Source: Narthecium ossifragum
Lineage: Eukaryota; Streptophyta; Magnoliopsida; Dioscoreales; Nartheciaceae
Direction: 5' to 3'
Length of the DNA: 64,000 nucleotides
NCBI GenBank assembly: GCA_963920575.1
Contig: OY986975.1
Coordinates: 21,545,897 to 21,609,896 of the forward strand
The notes under the pieces are model-generated. The model was not told where the DNA came from and did no database searches. It was given only the letters and a program-made list of their open reading frames with translations. Shown in pieces: positions 44,428 through 55,036 of the stretch. Numbering within the stretch: position 1 is the first letter of the stretch; each line of letters opens with the position of its first letter. The position numbers and the translations under genes are program-made.

Positions 44428-46596
44428 TTACATAACAATTTTTGGTTCCTTCTTGTACACATAAGATTTAGCAAAGTGTAAGTAGAACAAAAGCCCTATA
44501 GAATTGAGCACAGCCAGAAGCCAGTAGAAGTAATCAAGATGCGCACGATTGAGGTTATCAGAGAACCAGCTTTCTCCTCCCTCCTTGCCGGTTACTTCAT
44601 CAATCACGAAGATAAGGAAGCTACTAATGATGTTTCCAAAGCCGAAGACGCTCAAGTAGAGAGCAAGTCCGAGACTTCTTAGCGTGTCGGGCACCTGGTC
44701 ATAGAAGAACTCTTGCAGTCCAACTAGCGTGAACACGTCTGAGATGCCAGACAGGACGTACTGTGGCACCAACCACCACAAGCTCATGGGAATGGTGGCC
44801 TTGGGCTGATCGGCCAGCCCGAGATCGCTAGCTATGTCCAGCCTCTTCATCTCAACCAGCGCTGCCACCGCCACTAGGACAGATTGAATGACAATTCCTA
44901 TGCCGATTCTTTGGAGCATGGTGATGCCTGGTGGCAGTTTGGAGAACTTTCTAGCTGCTGGAACGAGAATTCGGTCATAGAAAGGGATGAAGGCGACAAC
45001 TGATAGATTGATGAAGCTTTGAAGGGCAGCGGGAGGGACTACTAGACTATCACCGATCCTGCGATTCAGCGTGCTGCCTTGCTTGGTGAAGAACGTTGGA
45101 ATTTGAGCAGAGACAGCACCGTAGATGAAGCAACAGGTCCATATGGGGATCAATTGAAGAACCCCCTTAGCTTCTTCCATTTGATCAATATTCGTGGCTT
45201 TGCCATATGCTCTGCAAGATCCCGCCACAGCCCTGCATGAAGAAACCCAGGTGACCTTTCGCTCTTATCATCGCAACCAAGCTCATTATAATTCATTGAG
45301 GGACGCACAAAAGCTCTTACTTGGTCGGATCATTCGGAAGGAAGACTTCATCTTCTTCGTCATTCGAGTCGGGCAATGGACCTCGGTTGCTCTTCGCCAG
45401 TGCAATAAAGGCCCTGCCAACCCTAACAAATGGACTCTCCTCTTGGAGGGGATAATACCGGTACGTATGTGTCCCGAGCAAGAAGACAACGAGCCCGATC
45501 CCCATGGCAATGCATGGAATGCCAAAACCGAAGCCCCAGCCGATGTTGTCCTGTATGTAGCTCAAGACCACGTTGGCAACGAGGATGCCGCTGGCAATGC
45601 CGAAGCACCACCAGTTGAAGAAGGAAGCCCGGGACTTGCGTTCTTCGGCGTCGGTCTGGTCGAACTGGTCGGCGCCAAAGGCCTGTACGCAGGGTCTATG
45701 GCCAGATTGAGCTAGTGCAACTATGTACAGGGAGGTATAGAAGAGGATGAGCTGGAACTGCGAAGGAGGGCAGGATGTGGAGTTGGCGGAGCCGGAGAGC
45801 TTGCATTCCGACGGGAGGATGGTCGGCAACACGGCTGATAGTGTCAGCAATCCTAAACCCTGTGGTTGGTTACCTCCAAATGAATCAGTTTAAATGACGA
45901 GCTAAACAATTTAGTTTAAAAACCTAAGAACTATACTAGGATTTGGTTCTGGAGATCTCAGTTTGCTGCCACTAAACACCAATTATTATCTGAAAGTGGC
46001 ACTAATGGACTATTATTAAGTTAAGGATAACTATAATGGCAGCGGCACTACTAATAACCATTACTAATCGTCGCCAATTATCGAGGGACCCATTTGCAAT
46101 TTTGAAACCTCCGACGTGGTTGATTATAATATTTTTTATTTTTGAGAAAAAAAAGAGGACAGAGAGAGATAAGGGAACTAACTAGGACATAGAGGAGGGC
46201 TGCGGCGGCGATGGTGGTGTAGCGGCCGAGGCAAGAGTCGGCGATGAAGGCGCCGGCGAGGGGCAACAGCAAGGCTGCGCCGCTCCACGTGTTAATCGCC
46301 GCTGCAGCGGTGGCCGTCGGCTGGCCGAGGGGCCCGGTGAGGTAGCTGATCAGGTTCGACCCGATCCCGATGTAGGCAAACCGCTCCGTGATCTCCACCG
46401 CTGAGAGTCGCCTCCATTAACTCCGATTTTCCAGATAGACTCGAAGGTTGGGATTAAGAAGATGAGCAGAGGCGGAGAGATCGAGGAATTGTGCCATACC
46501 TATGATGAAAGACGCGGAGGTCCACCGGCCGGTGGCAGATCTGGCCGCGGCGCGGCCCCGGTGGTCGACGGCGCCCTCCACTGGTACGGCCTCCAT
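44428..46596 (-). CDS. NRT1/PTR family transporter (NPF5-like), array copy 1
   Basis: Four exons on the minus strand: 46500..46596, 46183..46400, 45321..45859, 44428..45232; 552 residues. NPF proteins are 12-span proton-coupled importers of nitrate, peptides, hormones or other small solutes; the clade-5 substrate cannot be read from sequence. Exon 1 is the soluble [18 protein letters not shown] lead. The coupling motif ExxER is E35-I-T-E-R39. [16 protein letters not shown] in plant NPFs reads here as [16 protein letters not shown]. The central hydrophilic loop between spans 6 and 7 coincides with intron 3. [30 protein letters not shown] and [17 protein letters not shown] follow. The exon 1-2 junction gives AVEITERF where the other copies have GVE. 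Two ATGs lie upstream in frame; 46596 was chosen to match the paralogues. Confidence 0.92.
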
Positions 46597-47139
46597 CCTC
46601 TCCCTTCCCATCCTCTCTCTCATAGACGTCTTTGAGTTAAAAAAGAATCCTAGCTTTGCTTATTGCAAAAGTAGAGCTCATTTGTGGGACCAAAACGACT
46701 CCATTTAATACAATATTTGCTTTTTGAAAATGCGAAATACACATGTTTTAGAACAGAGGCACAAGTTCACGAGGATTTCATGGGTTTTTGCACAGTTTAG
46801 TCCTGAAAAAGGAGAAAGAATTCTGTGTTTGTGTGTTAAAAATTGATTGATTTCTTGCTACTAGAGATGAATTTTATTATGTATTCTTCTACGAATCAAA
46901 ATTAGATTAGTTTCCCACTATCAATATTCTACGTTGAAGTAATTAGAGCTAGTAGACTTACAAGAATATGTAATTCTTTGGTGGAGGGGATCTTTTTATT
47001 TTCTGACAAGTTGAGCCCCAAGGCTAAAGAAAAAGAAAACTGAACAACAACAAAAGCTACCTTAGGTGGAGGGGATCGGTAATACAATCAGTCCATGTGA
47101 GGAGATAACAGTTACAACTAAAATTGTTGCCATAAAATC

Positions 47140-47390
47140 TTTGGAGTATGAATTCCTTGAGCTATATATTCCATCTAATCTGAGTAAATGTCTACAGCCT
47201 TCTCATATACTTGAGATTAAGCAAAATGCAAGTAGATATAAGCCCTACAGCATTGAGCACAGCCAGAAGCTAGTTGAAATAATCAAGAAAAATGTTTTAT
47301 TAGAGAACCAGTTCTCTCCCTCCTTGCCAGGTACTTAAATCAATCACATTGTCACGGAAACTACTTATGATCTAGAGCATTATTTATGTG
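47140..47390 (-). pseudogene. Relic of an NPF last exon
   Basis: The plus strand reads AAGCCCTACAGCATTGAGCA then CAGCCAGAAGCTAGTTGAA and GAGAACCAGTTCTCTCCCTC; these align with the 3' coding end of all array copies (for example 48210-48300). Flanking TATGAATTCCTTGAGCTATA is shared with the region just past copy 3 (51600-51625), so it seems closest to that copy. Only about the last 60 codons remain and the frame is broken. Confidence 0.8.
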
Positions 47391-47679
47391 ATTAAGCAAA
47401 AATGTTTTCGAGATTCCTATTGCAACAAATAAACAGCCCATGAGTGTGATAGAAATAGGAAGTTATTTGAGCTTGGATTTATGTGATTTGTACAAGAATG
47501 TGTTTTGTTGTTCATGGTGCACAGGAAAATGGCCTAAATACAAGAAAGTGTTGAAAGTGGTGGTGTCTATTTATGTATCTGGCTCCGATGAAGCCACATA
47601 ACTAGGGATTCTTAACTGCCGGTCTCCGGAAAAATAATAGAGACATTAACAACTACTAATGGTTTGTATAGATTTCTTT

Positions 47680-47780
47680 TGCTCTATTGCTGCCATTTGT
47701 CACTTCGTTCCTCCTTCGAACTAGGAGCTGTTTAAATCATCTTTGTTATTTGAATTGTGGAGATGAGAATGTTGTTATTG
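47680..47780 (+). pseudogene. Possible relic of the RING/DUF1232 last exon and its 3' flank
   Basis: GCTGCCATTTGTCACTTCGT ... TTTAAATCATCTTTGTTATT resembles GCCGCCATTTATCGCTCCCT ... TTGAATCATCTGTGGTGCTC at 43912-43970 in the intact gene. Order (RING tail, flank, NPF 3' end) is the same as in the intact locus. Similarity is diffuse and only judged by eye. Confidence 0.5.
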
Positions 47781-48139
47781 ATGCCATGTATGGGTTTCAA
47801 GTGTTTGAATGACATATTTTATCTTTATCATCTGTTCTGCTAATATTGGAGGTAATTTTTATAGTTTCTAAGTCGTCATTTTATTCTCAGAAAGGCAGAA
47901 ATAGTGGAAGCCTGTGTTTCTGCTTGTCTATACCTCTGGATGGCCGCAATACATTACTGGGCTACTCTTTATGGCAAAGGGAAGAGAGCTGATCGCGCAT
48001 TACCTTTACCTCCAGAACCTTCACAGAATGTAAGTTATCATCTTGTGGCAAAATAAGACTAGAAAATGCTTGGTGTCATGGTTTGAACTATTCACTGAAC
48101 TATTACATCTCATCTGAGCATTTTACAGAATACCTGTCC

Positions 48140-50299
48140 TTACATTACAATGTTTACTTGCTTCTTATATACATAAGATCTGGCAAGGTATAAGTAGAAC
48201 AAAAGTGCTATAGAATTGAGCATAGCCAGAAGCCAGTAGAAGTAATCGAGATGCGCACGATTGAGATTATCTGAGAACCAGCTCTCTCCGTCCTTACCGG
48301 ATACTTCATCAATCAGTGACACGAGCAAACTACTAATCAAGTTTCCGAAGCCGAGGGTGCTCAATAAGAGGGCAATTCCAAGGCTTCTCATCGTGTCGGG
48401 CACCTGGTCGTAGAAGAACTCTTGGAGTCCAACTATCGTGAACACCTCTGAGATGCCGACCAGAACATACTGCGGCACCAACCACCACAAGCTCATTGGA
48501 ATGGTAGCCTTGGGCTGATCGACCAGTCCGAGATCTCTAGCTATTCCCAGTCTCTTCATCTCGACCAGCGCTGCTGCCACCATTACGACGACTTGCGTGG
48601 CTAATCCGACGCCGATTCTTTGGAGCATGGTTATGCCTGATGGCATTTTGAATAACTTTCGAGCTATAGGAACCAGGATCTTGTCGTAGACAAGGACGAA
48701 GCTGAGAGACGATAGATTGGTGAAGCTGATAAAGGCAGCGGCGGGGACTTCCAGACCATTGCCGATCCTCCGGTCCAGGGTGCCTCCTTGCTTGGTGAAG
48801 AATGTTGAAGTTTGAGCAATGGCAACACCATAGATCAAGCAACAGGCCCAGATTGAGATCAATCGAAGCAACCTCATAGCGTCTTCTATATGATCAACAC
48901 ATTGTGACTCGCCATCTGCTCTATGTGATTCCTCGACGAACCTGCATGAGAAGACCTTGTTGATCTCTCGCTGCTAATATTATCCCAAAATTGCTAAATA
49001 TTTTTATTATGGGATTTACAGCATTTCTTACGTGGACGGATCATTTGGAAGTAGGAGAGCAGCTTCTTGGTCCTTGAAGGCAGCTCGTGGACTCCTCGCC
49101 AAAGCGACAAAGGCCCTGCCCATCCTAACATACGGATTCTCGCCCTGGTGGACATAATAGCGGTAAGTTCGAGTGCCAAGCAAGAAGGCGATGAGACCGA
49201 GCCCCATGACGATGCACGGGATGCCAAAGCCGTAGCCCCAGCCCACATTGTCTTGTATGTAGGTCATGCCCACGTTGGCAAGAAGAAAGCCTGTACACAC
49301 GCTGAAGTACCACCAGTTGAAGAAGGAAGCCCGGGACTTGCGTTCCTCAGTGTCGGTCTGATCGAACTGGTCGGCGCCGAAGGCCTGGAAGCTGGATTTG
49401 TGACCACCTTGAGCTAGTGCAACCATGTAGAGGGAGATGTAGAAGAGGATGACTTGGAACTGGGAAGGAGGGCAGATTGTTGTGTGGATGGAGGTAGAGT
49501 GCTTGCAGTGGGATGGCAGGATAGTTGGCAGCAGGGATGATAGTGTCAGCAGTCCCGAACCCTGTGCGCCCCCACCCACACACACATGAAGTAGTGCAAA
49601 TAAGGTCAGTAGGCAATCCCTTGTTGAGTCACAATCAAAGGATGATGGTATGATGGCAGCAAAAATGGTGGTGCATATTGGATAACACTTTTTTTTCTCT
49701 TTGGTTGCAAATCACTTCGTCCCATTTGTATAGTTAGCCATAATTTGCTTTTCTTTTTTAAAAAAAAAAAAAAAGGGACTTCACCAAACCGAGAATATTC
49801 TCCTCGGTTGTCAGTGTCTCATCGCAGTCGCTTTTATGGGTTATTTAACAATCTAGTTTTTCAAATCGGAAAGGACAGGGATAGAGAAGGGAACCCACTA
49901 GGACATAGAGGAGGGATGCGGCGGCGATGGTGGTGTACCGGCCGAGACAAGAGTCGGCGACGACTGCGCCAGCGAGCGGCAACAGCATGGCCACGCCGTT
50001 ATAAGTGTTAACCGCCGCAGCCGCAGCCGCCGTCGGCTCGCCGAGGGGTCCAGTAAGGTAGTTGATCAGGTTCGTCCCGATCCCGCTGGCTGCGAACCGC
50101 TCCGTGATTTCCACCCCTGAGAGAGTTGAGACCCCCCTCCATCAACGCCAATATCCATGAGATCTTGTCCAAGGTTGGATTAAAGTTGAGAGGGATAGTT
50201 ACCTATGATGAAGACGGCGGAAGTCCACCGGCCGGTGGTGGATCTGGCAGCGGCGCCGCCGCGGTGGTCAAGGGCGCCTTCCACTGGTACACCCTTCAT
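48140..50299 (-). CDS. NRT1/PTR family transporter (NPF5-like), array copy 2
   Basis: Exons 50203..50299, 49899..50116, 49032..49561, 48140..48941; 548 residues, same three intron positions as copy 1 (86, 337 and 90 bp). Exon 1 begins MKGVPVEGALDHRGGAAAR. ExxER reads E-I-T-E-R, followed by FAASGIGTNLINYLTGPLG. The middle has [16 protein letters not shown], where the Pro-Cys of most copies is replaced by Ser-Ser. [20 protein letters not shown] and [17 protein letters not shown] are intact, and the tail ends KKQVNIVM. The exon 2 donor is GTGGGT. Exon 4 starts with a longer hydrophilic loop (HRADGESQCVDHIEDA). A long CT run lies 13 bp upstream of the ATG. Copies 1 and 2 share the best-preserved downstream flank. 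Confidence 0.92.
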
Positions 50300-50303
50300 G
50301 TCC

Positions 50304-50312
<9 letters not shown>

Positions 50313-50350
<38 letters not shown>
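50313..50350. repeat. (CT)n microsatellite just upstream of NPF copy 2 start
   Basis: About 19 CT units (GA on the transcribed sense), starting about 13 bp 5' of the start codon and so probably in the leader or core promoter. Confidence 0.95.
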
Positions 50351-50352
<2 letters not shown>

Positions 50353-50522
50353 CACACTTGATAGACATATTTGTAACAATTAACTCCTGAAATAGTCCAA
50401 AATATCCTAAAACCTCTTACATTATAGTTGATCAATCAACTATCAACCTAACACTAGCTAAATTAATATTTTCCTCAGCTATTCTTCATAGCAAGGGGCA
50501 CCTTGGAAATATAGATGGACCC

Positions 50523-51566
50523 TCATCAATTGCTGGTTGTCTGCTAGCTTGGGTAACTGGCAAGGGGAGGCACGGTCGGCAGAGTAGTTAAACTGCTGGA
50601 AGTCACCGATCGGGCGCGCGTCAAATTTTTTCTCTAGAGATTGTTTCACGACAGTATCTTGACTTCGAAAGCTCTTTGGCTGCTGGGTTGTGCACCAGAC
50701 CCATTGTGTTGCATCTGTGGATCTGAAACGGAGACCCTCGATCACCTCTTCTTCACTTGCCTGTTCTCCGCCGATGTTTGGGTCCGGGTGTGCCGAAGCT
50801 GGAGGGCGCCTACCTCAGTTGACGATTGCTGAAAGCTGTTCACTGCAGCAGCTAGATCGGGACTTGGGGAATGTAAAACAGTGGCCAGCTATTCGCTATG
50901 GTGGATCTGGAAGCAAAGAAATGACGTCATCTTCAACAACCGACACACCTCCTCCGAGAAGCTTGCTCGTTTAATAGCTCGCCAGGTTAGGGAATTTTCA
51001 CTGTCTTTCCTTCCCAAACCTCCCCTCCCTCCTCGACGACGCCAATCCTCCGGACGGATGCCTCGGTCCGTGGTGGAGCCGCAGGGCTTGGAGTTGCCCT
51101 CTTTCCGGATGGAGTCTCCGTTGGTTGGACCTGGAAGGGCCGGTGTTGGGTTAACTCCGTCGTTGAAGCCGAGCTATGGGCGATGGAAAGGGGATTGCAG
51201 GAGGCGTTTCGTCGCGGAAGTGTTAAGATCATTTTGGAATCTGACTCGCTACTGGGAATTGGCTACGCCTCCGGCCATTTCTGCTGGCCTAGGGACCTGG
51301 TTGAGGTTCTCAAAGCAGTCTGGAGGATCGCGGCTAATTTCCAAAGCGTCTTCTTTGTACACATACCACGAGAGTTCAACACCCTTGCTGATTGCTTAGC
51401 CGGCTCCTCTTGGCGAGATAACTCGTAACTAGCACTTCGTAAACTAGAGTTGTATTCCAGCAGGCATTGTTGCCTGAACTGCATGTGGCGTGTTTGGACT
51501 TTCCCGAGCAAACCACCGTCATTCCCTATCACATAGCCCTTGGCTTAACTAAGCAAAAAAAAAAAA
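50523..51566 (+). mobile_element. 5'-truncated LINE (zinc-knuckle and RNase H end), 18-bp target duplication
   Basis: GGAAATATAGATGGACCC occurs at 50505-50522 and at 51567-51584. Between them is a plus-strand fragment: LFHDSILTSKALWLLG then CCICGSETETLDHLFFTCLF, the zf-RVT domain that follows reverse transcriptase; then WWIWKQRNDVIFNN; then an RNase H end with IILESDS and HIPREFNTLADCLAG. A poly(A) run (51555-51566) closes it. Frames are broken between domains and no reverse transcriptase is present, so it is dead on arrival by 5' truncation. Confidence 0.93.
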
Positions 51567-51724
51567 GGAAATATAGATGGACCCGATATAGAATCGTAAA
51601 TATGAATTCCTTGAGCTATATATTACAATAATGGGTCCCTTCGACGTATGATCATCCTGTCATTTAGTATAAAATATGATGATTAATTTATAACTATCAT
51701 GTTATATATAATAATAGATGTAAT

Positions 51725-53485
51725 CTAAGTAATAATCACAATGTCTACAGCCTTATTCTTGTATGCATAAGATCTAGCATAGTATAAGAAGAAAACAAGC
51801 CCTATGGAATTGAGCATGGCCAGAAGCAAATAGAAGTAATCGAGATGTGCGCGGTTGAGGTTATCAGAGAACCAGCTATCTCCTTGCTTGCCAGTCACTT
51901 CATCGATCACAGAGACAAGGAAACTACTGATGAGGTTTCCGACGCCGTAGATGCTCAGGTAGAGGGCGAGGCCGAGGCTCCGTAAGCCGTCGGGCACCTG
52001 GTCGTAGAAGAACTCCTGCAGTCCGACCAAGGTGAACACGTGGGAGACGCCGGACAGGACGTACTGCGGCGCCAACCACCACATGCTCATCGGAATCATG
52101 GCCTCGGGCTGATCGACCAGCCCGAGGTCTCTAGCCATCTGGAGCCTCTTCATCTCGATTAAAGCTGCCACCGCCACCGCCATGGCTTGAATGGCGACTC
52201 CGGCGCCGATTCTTTGCAGCATGGTCATGCCGGAAGGCAGTCCGGACAGCTTTCTCGCTGCCGGAACGAGGATCCTGTCGTAGACGGGGATGAAGGCGAT
52301 GCCGGATAGATAGGTGATGCTCTGAAGTGCGGCAGGAGGGAATTCGAGACCACCGTCGCCGATCCTGCGGTCCAGGGTGCCGCCTTGCTTGGTGAAGAAG
52401 GTTGGAATTTGGGCGGAGACGACGCCGTCGATCAAGCAACAGGACCATATTGGGATCAATTGGAGTACCCTCCGAGCTTCTTCCATTTCAACAGCACTCG
52501 GCCGGGACTCGCCATCTCCTTCGCCAGATTGCTCTATGAGTGGATCTTCCTGGTCATTCGAGGGGAGGAGGACTTTACGATTCCTCGCCAATGCTATGAA
52601 GGCCCTGCCGACCGTAACAAATGGGCTTTCACCCTGAAGGGGGTAGAAGCGATAAGTTCCGGTGCCGAGCAAGCAGACGATGAGACCAATCGCCATGACG
52701 ATGCACGGAATGCCGAACCCGAGACCCCAGCCGACGTTATCCTGGATGTAGCTCAGGACCACCGTGGCCACGAGGATGCCGCCGCACGTGCCAAAGAACC
52801 ACCAGTTGAAGAAGGAGGCCCGGGACTTGCGTTCCCCGGCGTCGTCAGGATCGAACTGGTCCGCGCCGAAGGCCTGGACGCAGGGCTTGTGGCCACCTTG
52901 AGCGAGTGCAACCAAGTACAGGGAGGTGTAGAAGAGGATGATTTGGAGCTGGGGAGGAGGGCATGGGATTGAGTGGTCGCATTTGTTTGGCAGCATGGTT
53001 GACAGTGTCAGCAATCCTAAACCCTGTGGATTTCCCCACCCCCAAAAAACTAATCAAATAAGACCCTGAGGTCAGCGAGAGAGACGTAGAAACCAACCAC
53101 GACGTAGACGAGGGAGGCGGCGGCGATGGTGGCGTAGCGCCCGAGGCACGAGTCGGCGACGAAGGCGCCGGCGAGCGGCATCAGCATGGACACGCCGGTC
53201 CACCTGTTCACCGCGGCCGCGGCCGCCGTTGTCGGCTCGCCGAGGGGCCCGGTGAGGTAGGTGATCAGGTTCGCCCCGATCCCAGTGTACGCGAACCGCT
53301 CAGCAATCTCCACCCCTGCGACGCCGCCGCCATGATCAACGCTTGCCGGTCGGAAACTAAGGGTGGAAGGCGATGGTAGGAATCGTACCTATGATGAAAG
53401 CGGCGGAGGCCCACCGCCCGGTGGCGGATCTGGTGGCGGGGCGGCCGCGGTGGTCGACGGCTCCCTTCACTTGTAAAGCCTCCAT
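51725..53485 (-). CDS. NRT1/PTR family transporter (NPF5-like), array copy 3, intron 3 lost
   Basis: Three exons: 53389..53485, 53098..53315, 51725..53023; 537 residues. Exon 3 runs straight through the place where the other four copies have an intron of 79-94 bp, reading [20 protein letters not shown] and [19 protein letters not shown] without a break. ExxER is [48 protein letters not shown] and [17 protein letters not shown] are present. The codons are more GC-rich than in neighbours by eye. Introns 1 and 2 are the shortest of the array (73 and 74 bp). Two further ATGs directly upstream in frame (53488, 53491) would add only Met-Met. The tail ends [11 protein letters not shown]. Confidence 0.93.
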
Positions 53486-53530
53486 CATCATCGCCCTCTC
53501 TTTTTCTCTATCTTGTCATTGACATCCTTC

Positions 53531-53539
53531 TATGTATAG
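53531..53539 (-). promoter_or_regulatory. Possible TATA box of NPF copy 3
   Basis: CTATACATA on the minus strand, about 46 bp before the start codon. Copy 4 has the similar CTATACAA at about the same distance, which is the main support. Confidence 0.35.
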
Positions 53540-53823
53540 ATTGTTAATTTACTGATTAAAAAACTCCTTAGTTTTGCTGAGCAGTGGCTGCGGTGAGCTT
53601 CGATAATTTGTGGTCCAAAATCGGCTGCCCAGAATAAGAGAACAGTATGCATTATATACATAGTACAACAAGGAATTGATTTTTTAAATGAAAGTCGCTG
53701 TGTTTTTTATAACTAGGATGAGGTGTGCTGCGCTTATAAACTATGGTAATTCAATCCAATGTGACAGCTGAAAAAGTATTTAATATGCTATATTGGTATC
53801 TAAATAGAAGAGAGGGAGACTTA

Positions 53824-54857
53824 GGGGCTGTTTGGTTGCATATATAAGCTGATACATGCATTAGTTGATGCAGCCTTTTGATACAAACCAGTGTTTGGTT
53901 CGTCAATGCATTAGCTGATGCAAAAAGAGGCTCAGATGCCGCATCAGCTGATGCAGCCAAAATGGCTGTTTCTGCTGATGCAGCATCTGCTGATGCATCA
54001 CTATATAAATTAAAATATTATTTTCGGAATTAATAAAACTTTGAATAAATCTGAAAAATCAATATATGAATTCCGAAAAATCTGAAAACACAACCATAAA
54101 ATCCGAAAATTCATGAAAAAAAACTTTACGAATTAAAATATTATTTTCGGAATTAATAAAACCTTGAATAAATCCGAAAAATCAATATATGAATTCCAAA
54201 AAATCTGAAAACCCAACCAGAAAATCCGAAAATTCTTGGATAAAAACTTTACACTATATGAATTAAAATATTATTTTCGGAATTAATAAAACATTGAATA
54301 AATCCGAAAAATCAATATATGAATTCCGAAAAATCTGAAAACCCAACTAGAAAATTCAAAAATTCGTGGAAAAAAAAACTTTACATACATGAATATATTA
54401 TTTTTGGTTTTTGCTTGTATTTTTGTTGATTTTTATTAAAAAAATTATCATAAACGAATTATGTCCGGAAGATAAGTAAAGAATTGGACACTGTTGTTCA
54501 AGATTTGGTTGATACTTTGTAGTTAAGAGTTTGCTAAGACGATTTTAGGTTAATACTCACACCTGCTTGATCTTTTTTACTTTAATAATTAAGAAATTAT
54601 TAAGTTAGCACGAGCTCAATAATTTAATAAATAGAGTTAAAGAAAAAATATAGCTAAATAAAAAACAGCTAAAGAAAAAAAATGATATGAAACAGCTGTA
54701 TCAACTGATGCAATACATACCAACCAAACAGAAAATGAGCTAATACTGCATCAGTTGATACAAGCGACCAAACAAACAGGTGATGCTAATACTACATCAA
54801 CTGATGCAGCATCAACTGATGCACTGCATCAACTGATGCAAACAACCAAACGCCCCC
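53824..54857. mobile_element. PIF/Harbinger-like non-autonomous element with TTA target duplication
   Basis: Starts GGGGCTGTTTGGTTG and ends CAACCAAACGCCCCC, an inverted pair of the kind typical for PIF/Harbinger (Tourist) elements. TTA flanks both sides (53821-53823, 54858-54860). Subterminal regions contain many ATCAACTGATGCA / TGCATCAGTTGAT palindromic motifs. The body holds three tandem copies of a 123-130-bp AT-rich unit beginning TTAAAATATTATTTTCGG (54010, 54133, 54263). No transposase frame. Confidence 0.88.
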
Positions 54858-55036
54858 TTAAGTGATCTATGTGTCTCTGTCAGTATTTATCTGGTTGGAG
54901 GGAACAAAATGTAATGGGGGAAAACTAGAGATATATGACCTTAATTAGGAAAGGTACCACGATTCAAAATCTCTACCTTTTGTTCTGATACTATGCTACT
55001 GATAAAAAGAAGTAGTACATCTTGTCCTCATCGCTA

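Larger units (their letters stand above)
46597..48139. other. Spacer between NPF copies 1 and 2, with relics
   Basis: 1.54 kb. Its start should be the promoter of copy 1. It then holds a relic of an NPF 3' end (about 47140-47390), a possible relic of the RING gene's last exon (about 47680-47780) and the duplicated 3' flank of copy 2 (about 47890-47986). The frame at 47066-47338 is fortuitous and crosses the NPF relic in antisense. Confidence 0.6.
50300..51724. other. Spacer between NPF copies 2 and 3
   Basis: 1.4 kb, of which about 1.04 kb is an inserted LINE. Remaining parts: promoter side of copy 2 with its CT run, a remnant of the duplicated 3' flank (50477-50499), and about 140 bp of AT-rich DNA after the stop of copy 3. 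Confidence 0.6.
53486..55036. other. Spacer between NPF copies 3 and 4
   Basis: 1.55 kb. About 330 bp of upstream DNA of copy 3, then a 1.03-kb PIF/Harbinger-like element (53824-54857), then about 180 bp of 3' flank of copy 4. No trace of the copy 1/2-type 3' flank is obvious here. Confidence 0.6.

Noticed and set aside
47066..47338. 90-codon plus-strand frame between NPF copies 1 and 2
   Set aside because: It runs antisense through the NPF last-exon relic and has no similarity of its own.
52385..52972. 195-codon plus-strand frame across NPF copy 3
   Set aside because: It is the antisense shadow of a GC-rich coding exon; similar frames recur at 45194-45715 and 59146-59604 opposite the same exon in other copies.
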